This document shows positions 1 to 9,115 of a stretch of 64,000 nt of DNA, in pieces. Made by a program: the position numbers and the translations under genes. The DNA is taken from assembly GCA_002695025.1 (NCBI GenBank), contig NZNV01000033.1, positions 1 through 64,000 on the forward strand. The letters are read 5' to 3'. The notes beneath the pieces were generated by a model. It saw only the letters and a program-made list of their open reading frames with translations. It did no database searches and was not told the origin of the DNA. The stretch comes from Owenweeksia sp. (GTDB lineage Bacteria > Bacteroidota > Bacteroidia > Flavobacteriales > Schleiferiaceae). The stretch's first letter is position 1; each line of letters opens with the position of its first letter.

Positions 1-1
1 T

Positions 2-1975
2 CATGACGTAGTAGAGGATAGCGAGTATACACTGGAAGACATTGACCGCCTGTTTGGAGATGAGATCGCCCGTATCATTGACGGGTTAACCAAAATATCC
101 GGGGTATTTGACCAGAATATTTCCCTGCAAGCGGAAAACTTCCGCAAAATGCTCCTTACTCTTTCGGATGACATCCGCGTGATCCTAATAAAGCTGGCCG
201 ACCGCCTGCACAATATGCGGACCATGGAAAGCATGCCCTCCCATAAGCAAGTTAAGATCGCTTCGGAAACACTTTATCTCTATGCTCCCCTGGCCCACCG
301 CATAGGCCTGTACAATATAAAGACGGAGTTGGAAGACCTTAGCCTGAAGTATACAGAGCCGGAGGTTTACCGTGATATTGTATTGAACATCAAATCATCG
401 GAAGCAGGAGAAATAAAATACCTGAAAAAGTTCTCTTCGGTGATCAAGAAAAGCCTGAAAAAGGAGGGTTTTGATTTTACCATTAAGGAACGTACCAAAT
501 CCATCTACAGCATCCGTAAAAAGATGATCAACCAGGGGGTAACCTTTGATGAGATCTACGATAAGTTTGCTATACGCATTATCCTAAGCTCTACCCCGGA
601 TCATGAAAAGGCTGATTGCTGGCGGGTGTATTCCATAGTAACCGACCATTACCGTCCCAACCCTGAACGCTTACGCGACTGGATATCAGCGCCAAAAGCC
701 AACGGTTACGAATCGCTGCATACTACGGTTATGGGTCCTGAAGGGCATTGGGTGGAAGTACAGATCCGTAGTGAGCGCATGGATGAAGTGGCTGAAAAAG
801 GCTATGCCGCACACTGGAAATACAAGGAAGACGCCAGTGGGGTCAATAAACTGGATATGTGGATATCCCGCATCCGTGAAATGCTGGAAAACAACGATGG
901 TTCGGCCCTGGAATTCGTGGATGAATTCAAGACCGACCTCTTTGCCGATGAGATCTACGTGTTTACCCCTAAGGGAGACCTGAAGATATTACCGGTAAAT
1001 GCCACCCCGCTGGATTTCTCATTTAACATCCATACTGATATAGGCCTCAAGACTTTAGGTGCTAAAGTGAATGGCCGCCTGGTGCCCCTCAACTACAAAT
1101 TGCACAGTGGCGACCAGGTGGAGATCATTACCTCCCTTAAGCAAAAGCCCAAGGAAGAATGGCTCAATTATGTGATCACCTCCAAGGCTAAAGCCAATAT
1201 TAAGTCGGCCCTGAAAAGCGAACAAAAGGAAATTGCCGGTGATGGCCGCGAAATACTGAAGCGTAAGCTCAACTACATCAAGGTTAAGCCCAGTGAGAGC
1301 CTTATCCAGGAAATGGTAAAATATTTCCGGCTGAAGAACTCTACGGAACTGTTTTACAAAGTAGGGATGGGCGTTATTGATAACGCGCAGATCAAGGAAT
1401 TCATGCGGGATCAGTCACAGGGTTTCTACTCCTACCTGAAAAACCGCATTCTCGGTAAATCACGCAAGGCCGAAAAAACTGCCCTTAAACCCCCGAAAGA
1501 GGAGGACGATAAAGGCAAAAAGAAGATCCTTGTATTTGGCAATGAAGAAACTGAACTGGACTATAAACTGGCCAAATGCTGCAACCCCATAGCCGGTGAT
1601 GACGTTTTTGGTTTTATCACCGCCAGTGAAGGCATCAAAGTACACCATAAGAACTGCCCCAATGCTATATACCTGCAGTCCAACTTTGCCCGCAGGGTTA
1701 TCAAAGCCAAATGGATAAGCAGTGAACAGTCTGAATTTGCCATTGTATTGGTTATACGCGGTATAGATACGGTTGGATTAGTGAACAAGGTTACCCAGAT
1801 CATTTCCAATGATCTTAATGTGAACATACGCAGTATCAATATCGCTGGTGACGAAGGCATTTTTGAAGGCCTTATCACCGTGGTGGTGCGCGATAAGACC
1901 CACCTCAGCACCGTTATTGAAAAACTGAAGGTTGTAGAGGGTGTTACCTCCGTGGAGCGGAGATATGCTGAATGA
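2..1975 (+). CDS. RelA/SpoT family (p)ppGpp synthetase/hydrolase, 5'-truncated by window edge
   Basis: The reading frame is open from base 2, so the true start lies before the window. The first visible residues are HDVVED, the catalytic HD motif of the ppGpp hydrolase domain. Then come the synthetase domain (RTKSIYSIRKKM, DKFAIRI), a TGS domain (EIYVFTPKGD) and a C-terminal ACT domain ending in VERRYAE. This is the Rel/SpoT bifunctional layout: it makes and degrades (p)ppGpp in the stringent response, and the C-terminal domains sense ribosome state. Because the HD motif is intact, hydrolase activity is likely retained. A TAACTTTG element lies just after the stop, so the next gene may have its own promoter. 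Confidence 0.95.
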   Translation, partial: HDVVEDSEYTLEDIDRLFGDEIARIIDGLTKISGVFDQNISLQAENFRKMLLTLSDDIRVILIKLADRLHNMRTMESMPSHKQVKIASETLYLYAPLAHRIGLYNIKTELEDLSLKYTEPEVYRDIVLNIKSSEAGEIKYLKKFSSVIKKSLKKEGFDFTIKERTKSIYSIRKKMINQGVTFDEIYDKFAIRIILSSTPDHEKADCWRVYSIVTDHYRPNPERLRDWISAPKANGYESLHTTVMGPEGHWVEVQIRSERMDEVAEKGYAAHWKYKEDASGVNKLDMWISRIREMLENNDGSALEFVDEFKTDLFADEIYVFTPKGDLKILPVNATPLDFSFNIHTDIGLKTLGAKVNGRLVPLNYKLHSGDQVEIITSLKQKPKEEWLNYVITSKAKANIKSALKSEQKEIAGDGREILKRKLNYIKVKPSESLIQEMVKYFRLKNSTELFYKVGMGVIDNAQIKEFMRDQSQGFYSYLKNRILGKSRKAEKTALKPPKEEDDKGKKKILVFGNEETELDYKLAKCCNPIAGDDVFGFITASEGIKVHHKNCPNAIYLQSNFARRVIKAKWISSEQSEFAIVLVIRGIDTVGLVNKVTQIISNDLNVNIRSINIAGDEGIFEGLITVVVRDKTHLSTVIEKLKVVEGVTSVERRYAE

Positions 1976-1983
1976 TTAATTGT

Positions 1984-1991
1984 TAACTTTG
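1984..1991 (+). promoter_or_regulatory. TAnnTTTG -7 element before fur-family gene
   Basis: TAACTTTG matches the Bacteroidota -7 consensus TAnnTTTG and ends 19 nt before the fur-family start codon. No TTG is present at the expected -33 position, so this is a half match only. Confidence 0.4.
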
Positions 1992-2010
1992 CGACCTTGT
2001 TACGATCATC

Positions 2011-2466
2011 ATGACAGATCAGGAATTTGAAACTGTAAAAACCGTGTTCACGGAATACCTGGAAAAAAATGGCCAGCGTAAAACCCCTGAGAGGTACGCT
2101 ATCCTCCGGGAGATCTATGATCATGATGAGCATTTTGATATAGAATCACTCTATATCCTGATGAAAAACAAGAAATATCGCGTGAGTCGCGCTACTCTTT
2201 ACAATACCATTGAACTTCTGCTGGACTCCAAACTGGTGCGTAAACACCAATTCGGGCAAAATCAGTCCTACTATGAAAAGTCGTTCTACAATCAGCAACA
2301 CGATCATATCATTATCACCGATACTGGTGAAGTACTGGAGTTTTGCGATCCCCGTATCCAGCAGATCAAGGATACCGTGGCCGACATTTTCGGTATCAAT
2401 ATTAACTCGCATTCGTTGTATCTCTATGGCACCCGTGCCAAGCAAGATCAAACCAAAAACAACTGA
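2011..2466 (+). CDS. Fur-family metalloregulator
   Basis: 151 aa, usual Fur length. An N-terminal winged helix (roughly residues 10-82, with TLYNTIELL as recognition-helix region) is followed by the dimerisation domain with HDH at 97-99 and EFCDPRI near 110-116. Fur proteins repress iron-uptake or peroxide genes when metal is bound. The cysteines of the structural-zinc CxxC pair that normally follow the HDH motif are replaced by Ile102 and Thr105, and there is no C-terminal CxxC, so this protein must do without the Cys4 zinc site. It lies between the ppGpp synthetase gene and purA on the same strand. Whether it senses iron, manganese, zinc or peroxide cannot be told from sequence. Confidence 0.9.
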   Translation: MTDQEFETVKTVFTEYLEKNGQRKTPERYAILREIYDHDEHFDIESLYILMKNKKYRVSRATLYNTIELLLDSKLVRKHQFGQNQSYYEKSFYNQQHDHIIITDTGEVLEFCDPRIQQIKDTVADIFGININSHSLYLYGTRAKQDQTKNN

Positions 2467-2498
2467 TTAGCAACAACACACAAACAAAACAGGTATTA

Positions 2499-3788
2499 AT
2501 GGCTGTAGATGTATTATTGGGCCTCCAATGGGGTGATGAAGGAAAAGGTAAAATCGTTGATGTACTTACCCGTAAATACGATATCATTGCCCGTTTTCAG
2601 GGCGGTCCTAATGCCGGGCATACCCTGGAATTTGAAAATATAAAACACGTTTTACATACCATTCCCTCAGGTATCTTTCACAAAGGTTCTAAAAACCTGG
2701 TGGGTAACGGTGTGGTTATTGACCCGATCATTTTTAAGAAGGAAGTTGAAGCCCTTAAAAAATACGGTGTGGACATTCAGGAATCCCTGCTGATCTCCCG
2801 TAAGGCGCATCTTATACTTCCCTCCCACCGTGTGTTGGATGCCGCTTCTGAAGCTTCCAAGGGTAAGAATAAGATCGGTTCTACGCTAAAAGGGATCGGC
2901 CCTACCTACATGGACAAGACCGGACGTAATGGTTTGCGGGTAGGTGATATTGAACTGAACGATTTTAAGCAGCGCTATGACGCCTTGGTGGAAAAACATA
3001 AGCAGATACTCAGCCATTACGAATACACGGATTACAAGCTTTCGGAGATGGAAGCCGAATGGATGGAGGCCGTAGACTTCCTTCGTGGATTAAACCTTAT
3101 CGACTCGGAGCATTTTATCAATAAAGCCATCAAGGAAAATAAAAAGATCCTGGCCGAAGGTGCCCAGGGCTCGCTCCTGGACGTGGATTTTGGAAGCTAC
3201 CCCTTTGTAACCTCCAGTACCACGATGTGTGCCGGTAGCTGTACCGGCCTGGGTATTGCGCCCACCCGCATAAAAGAGGTCTTTGGTATTTTCAAGGCCT
3301 ACTGCACCCGCGTAGGTAGCGGTCCCTTCCCTACCGAGCTGAACGATGCAACTGGTGAAAAACTCCGCGAAAAAGGGCATGAATTCGGAGCTACCACCGG
3401 ACGCCCAAGGCGTTGCGGCTGGCTGGATCTTCCGGCTCTTAAGTATGCCATTGACATCAACGGGGTAACCAGCCTTATCATGATGAAATCAGATGTTTTA
3501 AGCGGATTTGAAACCCTGAAAGTTTGCGTGGGTTATGAGTACAAAGGCACAAAAATTGATCACCTGCCGTACAGCATTGATGATGAGCTGGTAAAACCCA
3601 TCTACAAGGAAATGAAAGGTTGGACTGAAGATCTGACCCAATTGGAAAACTATGATGACGCACCTCAAACGCTTAAAGACTATGTGGAGTTTCTGCAGCA
3701 GGAACTGGGCGTACCCGTTACCATTATTTCCGTGGGACCGAATCGGAACCAAACCATACACATTGAAAACCACCCTGCCACGGCATAG
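2499..3788 (+). CDS. purA: Adenylosuccinate synthetase
   Basis: 429 aa, full length. It catalyses GTP-dependent condensation of IMP with aspartate, the first committed step of AMP synthesis. The N-terminal GTP-binding loop WGDEGKGK (11-18), catalytic His41 within GPNAGHTL, and the TTGRPRRCGWLD segment are all present. It starts 32 nt after the fur-family gene, and its 3' end overlaps the likely TTG start of the OstA-like gene by 26 nt, so the genes are probably co-transcribed. purA next to an OstA-like gene is a common Bacteroidota arrangement. Confidence 0.97.
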   Translation: MAVDVLLGLQWGDEGKGKIVDVLTRKYDIIARFQGGPNAGHTLEFENIKHVLHTIPSGIFHKGSKNLVGNGVVIDPIIFKKEVEALKKYGVDIQESLLISRKAHLILPSHRVLDAASEASKGKNKIGSTLKGIGPTYMDKTGRNGLRVGDIELNDFKQRYDALVEKHKQILSHYEYTDYKLSEMEAEWMEAVDFLRGLNLIDSEHFINKAIKENKKILAEGAQGSLLDVDFGSYPFVTSSTTMCAGSCTGLGIAPTRIKEVFGIFKAYCTRVGSGPFPTELNDATGEKLREKGHEFGATTGRPRRCGWLDLPALKYAIDINGVTSLIMMKSDVLSGFETLKVCVGYEYKGTKIDHLPYSIDDELVKPIYKEMKGWTEDLTQLENYDDAPQTLKDYVEFLQQELGVPVTIISVGPNRNQTIHIENHPATA

Positions 3789-5289
3789 CTTTTTACTATC
3801 CTTATTAGTGCTTCTTGGCTTTTTATTCTCCTCACCCATACAGGCGCAGGAAAAGAAAGGCAAGAAAATACTGATCAAGAACGCAGATAAAGCCATTTTC
3901 CAGAAGTCTACCGGACGTAACCGCCTGCTGGGCAACGTGATCTTTGAACATGACGGAGCCCTGATGTATTGTGACAGCGCGTGGCTATACAATGAAACCA
4001 ACCGGATTAAGGCCTATGAAAATGTTCGCCTGAACCAGGGCGATACCCTTTTTCTGACCGGGGATTACCTGGAATATTCCGGAAACACCAAACTGGCCAA
4101 GGTAACCGGTGAAGAGGTACGCCTTCGCGACCCCCAAATGGAATTGGTTACAACCCGTTTGGACCTGGACCGTAATACGGACCTCGCCTATTATGCCGTT
4201 GGTGGTACCATTACCGATAAAGAGAATATACTCACCAGCAAAAAGGGATTTTACAATACCCAGGCTAAAGTCTTCAACTTTAAGGATAGTGTGGTACTAA
4301 CCAACCCGGATTACGTTATTGAATCGGACACCCTCATTTATCACAGCAATTCCCGTGTATCTTATTTTCATGGCCCAACCACTATTACCAGCGATAGTAG
4401 CTTTATCTACTGTGAGAACGGTATCTATAATACCATAACCGATATAGCCCAGTTTGAGCGCAATGCTTACCTCTACGATGATAATAAATACCTCACCGGG
4501 GATAGCCTGTATTATGAGAAAAAAGATGAATACGGGGAGGTTTACGGCTGTGTATTTATCCATGACACCGTTGACAACTACACCATCACCGGGGATTATG
4601 GGGAATATCTGGGGGTAAAGGACAGCGCCTTTGTTACCATAGAGCCTGTTTACAGTGTGATGCAGGATAACGACACCCTGCACATTCATGGGGACACACT
4701 TCTTTCCTACATCCATAAGGATAGCCTTACGGACTACCGCCAGGTACAGGTTTTTCACGGGGTAAAATTCTTTAAACAAGATTTGCAGGGTTCCTGCGAC
4801 TCACTCACCTATGCCACCCTGGACTCCACCTTTCGCATGTTCCGCGTTCCTATCCTATGGAACGATAGCAGCCAGGTGACCGGAGACACCATTTATCTCA
4901 CCATGAAAAATGATAAGCTGGATAGTATGAAAGTGCTTTCCAACTCGTTCCTACTGAGCCATATTGAATTAAATAAGTACAATCAGGTGAAAGGACGGAA
5001 AATGCTTGGCAAGTTTTATGATAATAAACTGAAACGGGTATTGGTTAATGGGAACGGACAGTCCATCTACTACCCTAGGAATGATGACAAGGAATACATC
5101 GGTATGAATAAAAGTATATCCAGCAAGATACTGATCAAGTTTAAGGAGAGCCAGGTGCACGAGATCAGCTATCTAAATAAGCCAGACTCCAAGTTATACC
5201 CCCTGGATAAACTTCCGGAAACTGAACTGGAAGGCTTTTTCCCCCGCTTTGACCTGCGCCCCAAAAATAAATACGAGATATTGGAATGA
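3763..5289 (+). CDS. OstA-like (LptA/LptD-N domain) outer-membrane biogenesis protein
   Basis: About 508 aa from the TTG at 3763. ATG codons further upstream in this frame lie more than 100 nt inside purA, whereas TTG 3763 directly precedes a clear signal peptide (hydrophobic LLSLLVLLGFLF, cleavage after IQAQ). The mature protein is built of short beta-strand repeats typical of the OstA/LptA jellyroll (NVIFEHDGALMYCDSA, LTGDYLEYSG, SDTLIYHS). Family members carry LPS or form part of LptD; the Bacteroidota long OstA-like proteins are less well studied. The stop overlaps the next start by 4 nt (ATGA). Inference: a periplasmic LPS-transport or envelope scaffold protein. Confidence 0.8.
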   Translation: MKTTLPRHSFLLSLLVLLGFLFSSPIQAQEKKGKKILIKNADKAIFQKSTGRNRLLGNVIFEHDGALMYCDSAWLYNETNRIKAYENVRLNQGDTLFLTGDYLEYSGNTKLAKVTGEEVRLRDPQMELVTTRLDLDRNTDLAYYAVGGTITDKENILTSKKGFYNTQAKVFNFKDSVVLTNPDYVIESDTLIYHSNSRVSYFHGPTTITSDSSFIYCENGIYNTITDIAQFERNAYLYDDNKYLTGDSLYYEKKDEYGEVYGCVFIHDTVDNYTITGDYGEYLGVKDSAFVTIEPVYSVMQDNDTLHIHGDTLLSYIHKDSLTDYRQVQVFHGVKFFKQDLQGSCDSLTYATLDSTFRMFRVPILWNDSSQVTGDTIYLTMKNDKLDSMKVLSNSFLLSHIELNKYNQVKGRKMLGKFYDNKLKRVLVNGNGQSIYYPRNDDKEYIGMNKSISSKILIKFKESQVHEISYLNKPDSKLYPLDKLPETELEGFFPRFDLRPKNKYEILE

Positions 5290-5927
5290 TCCACCTGGTC
5301 ACCATATTGCTGGTAGCTTTACTACCCCAACGGTGGCAGAATAGTGATTATGATCAATACCGTGTCAAGGAATTTTTTGAAAGGGAAGACGTAAATCAAC
5401 CTATTGACCTGGAAAAGCCGGATCGGGAATTACTGGATGCAGCTGTTTTTTATGCCTCCAACGAAGCAAGGAAAAGCCAGGGCAAAGAAACTCTGCTCTT
5501 TGATCCTACTCTTCGGAAAGCCGCTTTACAACATTCCGAAAATATGAGGCAACAAAACTTTATCAGCCATGAAAACCCCCATGACCGGAACCTGCGAACC
5601 CCTATGCTACGCATTGATAAAGCCGGGGGTGAATTTGAGGGTGTGGCTGAAAATATAGCCCGGGTAAATGTATATATACTGGGAAAGCGGATGGAATTTT
5701 TTGTGGATGAGCAAGGCAGGAAGATTGACCAGAGTGGTAATCCTTTGAAGCCTCATACCTACGCTTCTCTGGCGCGTATGGTGGTAGACGGCTGGATGCA
5801 CAGCAAAGGCCACCGGAGAAACCTCCTGGGCGATTACAATTACCTGGGATGTGCCACTTCCGGCATTATCTATTCCTCGCAGGGTATTCCCGAAATATTG
5901 ATTACCCAAAACTTTGGTAAAAAATAA
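5286..5927 (+). CDS. CAP/SCP-domain (PR-1-like) secreted protein
   Basis: 213 aa. A short hydrophobic N-terminus (HLVTILLVALL) suggests export. The CAP domain follows, with the helix AALQHSENMRQQNFISHENP, then GVAENIAR and the C-terminal SKGHRRNLLGDYNYLGCATS signature; the conserved His and Glu residues are present. Bacterial CAP proteins are extracytoplasmic and their activity is mostly unknown. A segment around residues 115-160 (KRMEFFVDEQGRKIDQSGNP) looks like a lineage insertion. The start codon overlaps the OstA-like stop by 4 nt, implying translational coupling. Confidence 0.85.
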   Translation: MIHLVTILLVALLPQRWQNSDYDQYRVKEFFEREDVNQPIDLEKPDRELLDAAVFYASNEARKSQGKETLLFDPTLRKAALQHSENMRQQNFISHENPHDRNLRTPMLRIDKAGGEFEGVAENIARVNVYILGKRMEFFVDEQGRKIDQSGNPLKPHTYASLARMVVDGWMHSKGHRRNLLGDYNYLGCATSGIIYSSQGIPEILITQNFGKK

Positions 5928-5932
5928 AGATT

Positions 5933-7150
5933 ATGAAATACCTTCTTCTCACTTTATCCTTAATGATGGCCCCCTGCATACTTCTGGCCCAGCAAATTGA
6001 TTTTGACGAAGCCGAGGATATTGAAGAATACCAGCAATGGGTGGAAAAAGCGCGTGCTGACTCCAGCATGCTGTTTGTAATGCTTTCTGATGAGAGGAAT
6101 GTAAACCAGCAGCGTATGGAGGCCGATGATGCCCTGAACGATGCAGCTTTTATAGCATCAGTAAGCGGCTATAAGGCCCTGCGCATTCCGGTAAGGTCAG
6201 AAATGGGCGCGCGTTGGGTACAGTTATTTCCGTCTAATCAAATGCCGGCTTTTTACTTTTTACAGGAAGACGAGCTTTTACTGCAAATACGTAGCGGCTA
6301 TCAAACCAGTACTCAGCTGCGTGAAGCCGCGCTGAAGGCCAAAAGCCTGCGGGGCACCTATAGCCAGCTAAGCAGTCAGTACGGTGGCAGCGCTTTAACC
6401 ATAGCCCAGTGGAAGCAATTACTTTACCTGCACGGCCTCAATTTCCCATTCCGTGAAACCCTGGACCTGGCCCTGGAATTTATGAATGGCCTTAAAGAGA
6501 CTCAATTGATGAGCCCGGAAGTATTGCCTGTACTTGTGCAGTACGGAGTTGACCTGGAAACCAAATACCCCGAAATGTTAATTAACAACCGGAAAAACAT
6601 TTCTGCGCAACTACCGGAATTCGATTTCAACAATTTTATTGCTTCGGCTTATAGCTACAACCTTGACCTGGCCGTTGCCAGTGAAGACAGTGTGCTGCTC
6701 GAAAAACTTCTCAATAAGATCATTCCGCTGAGTGACGACTCCCTTACCACTCCCGGGGATATGCGTTTTGAAACACAAAAACTGTATGCCGAGGAAACCG
6801 GACAGTTCTCTGTTCTGAAAGATGGGGTGCTGGAATTCACCGCGGATATGGAAAATGATTCCTTAAAAGCCGAAGCTATTTTTGACCATGCCTTTGATAT
6901 TGCGGATCGCTTCAACACTCAGCCCGCTCTCAAAGCTGCACGGGCTTTAGCAACACGCGCCAATGAATTGAACGAAAATTTCCGTTACCGTATGCTGGAA
7001 GGTTATATGGCCTACTTAATGAAGGATTACGATGATGCCGAGATGCTGGTGCGCAAAGCAGCTACTCTTTCCAGTAATCCCAATAACCAGAGAAAGGCCC
7101 AGGGATTGATGGAGATGATCACGCGGGAGAATAATTCAAAACGTGATTAA
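5933..7150 (+). CDS. Exported protein with cysteine-less thioredoxin fold and helical repeats
   Basis: 405 aa with a signal peptide (LLLTLSLMMAPCILLAQ). Residues about 20-135 have the pattern of thioredoxin-like proteins (KARADSSMLFVMLSDE, ALRIPV, QMPAFYFLQEDELL), but the WCxxC redox motif is absent. The remainder is helical and resembles TPR repeats (YMAYLMKDYDDAEMLVRKAA near the C-terminus). It starts 5 nt after the CAP gene, as the last gene of the plus-strand run. Function unknown; the fold suggests a periplasmic chaperone or scaffold rather than a redox enzyme. Confidence 0.7.
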   Translation: MKYLLLTLSLMMAPCILLAQQIDFDEAEDIEEYQQWVEKARADSSMLFVMLSDERNVNQQRMEADDALNDAAFIASVSGYKALRIPVRSEMGARWVQLFPSNQMPAFYFLQEDELLLQIRSGYQTSTQLREAALKAKSLRGTYSQLSSQYGGSALTIAQWKQLLYLHGLNFPFRETLDLALEFMNGLKETQLMSPEVLPVLVQYGVDLETKYPEMLINNRKNISAQLPEFDFNNFIASAYSYNLDLAVASEDSVLLEKLLNKIIPLSDDSLTTPGDMRFETQKLYAEETGQFSVLKDGVLEFTADMENDSLKAEAIFDHAFDIADRFNTQPALKAARALATRANELNENFRYRMLEGYMAYLMKDYDDAEMLVRKAATLSSNPNNQRKAQGLMEMITRENNSKRD

Positions 7151-7157
7151 CAGCCTC

Positions 7158-7766
7158 TTACCACTTTACCGCCTCCCCAAATCGTTTACCAAACACCAGT
7201 TCATTGAGAGGCTTTCGGCTACGCTCCTTTAATTCGGATTCATGGTACCGTTCTTCCAGTTCCTGCAGGCGCTTTTCATCCTGATAGCCCAACACAAACA
7301 TACTTACCACTTCGTACGCATCCGTATCTACTTCAAACAAGCGTTCCACCTCCTCTGTATGGATACCAGCCATTTGATGCAGGTATAAATTTTCATGCGT
7401 TGCCTGGGCGGAAAGATTGCCCATTGCCAGGCCAAGGTCATGCCAGCTGTGCTTATTGGGCTTATCATTTTTAGTGAAGTTCTTTTTGGCAAGTGTAGCA
7501 ACCAATACCGGAGCGGTCCATGTCCATTTACGGTTCCATTCATTGAGGCACCCGTACAGTTTATCATAATGTTCATCTCCTTTGCTAGCCACTATAAAAC
7601 GCCAGGGTTGTTCATTAGTGCTACTGGGTGCCCAGCGTGCGGCTTCAAAAATGCGTTGCAATTTTTCCACTTCCACTTCCCTATCCGCAAAAGCCCGGGG
7701 ACTCCAGCGGTTCATTATTTCAGGGATGAGTTCATGCTCCGTTTGGGCTTTTTTCTGTTCCAGCAT
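7158..7766 (-). CDS. Nitroreductase-family flavoprotein
   Basis: 202 aa. FMN-binding signatures include RWSPRAFADREV near the N-terminus and AARWAPSSTNEQPWRFIVA, typical of small oxygen-insensitive NAD(P)H nitroreductases. These reduce nitro groups, quinones or flavins; the physiological substrate is unclear. Its ATG shares one base with the nhaA stop (TAATG), so it is the last, translationally coupled gene of a five-gene minus-strand operon. It converges with the gene ending at 7150. Confidence 0.92.
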   Translation of the reverse strand: MLEQKKAQTEHELIPEIMNRWSPRAFADREVEVEKLQRIFEAARWAPSSTNEQPWRFIVASKGDEHYDKLYGCLNEWNRKWTWTAPVLVATLAKKNFTKNDKPNKHSWHDLGLAMGNLSAQATHENLYLHQMAGIHTEEVERLFEVDTDAYEVVSMFVLGYQDEKRLQELEERYHESELKERSRKPLNELVFGKRFGEAVKW

Positions 7767-9094
7767 TACAATAACTGCTTTTTGGGGTTAGTAAGTCGGA
7801 TGACCAAGAGACCGATTATTGCCGCCAATGCTGAAGCTACCAAAATGGCTGATTTGGCGGCCTCCACGTTCTCATTGGCACTAAAGGCCAGCTCAGAGAT
7901 AAACAGAGACATGGTAAAACCTATGCCCGCCAAAATGGCTACCCCATAGATCTGGCGCCAGGAGCCTCCCTGCGGAAGCTTGGCAAAACCCAGTGCCACC
8001 AGTATCCGGCTGAAAAGACTGATCCCGATGAACTTACCCACAATAAGCCCGCAGATCACTCCCAGCCCTACGGGACCCAGCAGCAATTCAAAAAAGTTGG
8101 CTTCAATCTTAAGCCCGGCATTGGCAAAGGCAAAGAGAGGCATAATGATATAATATACCAGCGGGTGCAGGCTCGTCTCTATCTTTTGAAGTGGGGTACG
8201 CGCGTCATCACTGGCACTCCGCATACCTTTCAACAGTTTTTCTTCCCTTCCGGTATTGAAGGCCATCGTATAGGTTTCCGTTTTCAGGTATTTGCGGTAG
8301 AGCCTTTTCAGGCGCTCGGTAAATTGTTCCTTGCTTATCCGTGTTTTGGCCGGTATGGTAAAGGCCAGTAATATACCGGCAATAGTGGGGTGAATACCGG
8401 AATAGAAGAACGATATCCAGATAACGGTTATACCGATAAAAGAATAAAAGAAAACACTACGCACTCCCAAACGGTTAGCACCCATGAGCAGTAGCCAGGC
8501 ACCTCCGGCAATTATAAGCTGGTGCATATCCAGGGAGGACGTATAAAAAAATGCAATTACCAATACAGCTCCAATATCATCCACCACCGCCAGGGAGGTT
8601 ACAAATACCTTCACTGAAGACGGTACTCTTTTACGAACAAAGCTGATAAGCCCGAGGGTAAAGGCAATATCGGTAGCCATGGGAATACCCCATCCATGAG
8701 AAGTGTCAGAATCTGTAAATAAAAGATAGATCAATGCGGGGAAGATCATTCCGCCCAGGGCAGCCCCAATAGGAAGAACTGCCTGTCTCCATTCGCTAAG
8801 CTCACCGGCCAGGAATTCACGTTTGATCTCCAGCCCCACCAAAAAGAAGAAAATGGCCATGAGGCCATCATTGATAAAATGGTGGAGATTAAGGGTAAGC
8901 TCGCGGTCTTCATACTGCAAGGTTAATTCTCGCTCCCAGAGTTCATGGTACCATTCAGCGCCCCAGGAGGAATTGGCTACAATCATGGCCAAAACCGCGG
9001 AAAGAAAAAGGATAATGCCAATGGCCGCCTCATTTTTAACTAAAGCCGTAAAGGGCTTCCGAACGTAGTCAAAGGGTGTTTGGTTTTCCTGCAT
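7766..9094 (-). CDS. nhaA: Na+/H+ antiporter NhaA
   Basis: About 442 aa from the ATG at 9094; a TTG two codons earlier is in frame but less likely. A multi-span membrane protein with the NhaA ion-binding motifs ATDIAFTLG and LAVVDDIGA (adjacent aspartates). It exports Na+ (or Li+) in exchange for protons, giving salt and alkaline-pH tolerance. The long soluble loop around residues 255-300 is larger than in E. coli NhaA. It sits 21 nt after the topoisomerase IB gene and overlaps the nitroreductase start by one base. Confidence 0.97.
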   Translation of the reverse strand: MQENQTPFDYVRKPFTALVKNEAAIGIILFLSAVLAMIVANSSWGAEWYHELWERELTLQYEDRELTLNLHHFINDGLMAIFFFLVGLEIKREFLAGELSEWRQAVLPIGAALGGMIFPALIYLLFTDSDTSHGWGIPMATDIAFTLGLISFVRKRVPSSVKVFVTSLAVVDDIGAVLVIAFFYTSSLDMHQLIIAGGAWLLLMGANRLGVRSVFFYSFIGITVIWISFFYSGIHPTIAGILLAFTIPAKTRISKEQFTERLKRLYRKYLKTETYTMAFNTGREEKLLKGMRSASDDARTPLQKIETSLHPLVYYIIMPLFAFANAGLKIEANFFELLLGPVGLGVICGLIVGKFIGISLFSRILVALGFAKLPQGGSWRQIYGVAILAGIGFTMSLFISELAFSANENVEAAKSAILVASALAAIIGLLVIRLTNPKKQLL

Positions 9095-9115
9095 ATTCAA
9101 ATATGGTGAATGCCT

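Noticed and set aside
1561-2133. 190-aa minus-strand ORF across the ppGpp synthetase and fur-family genes
   Set aside because: It is antisense to two conserved genes; composition mirrors the sense codons.
3652-3788. Upstream ATG starts for the OstA-like gene
   Set aside because: They lie more than 100 nt inside purA; the TTG at 3763 sits immediately before the signal peptide and overlaps by only 26 nt.
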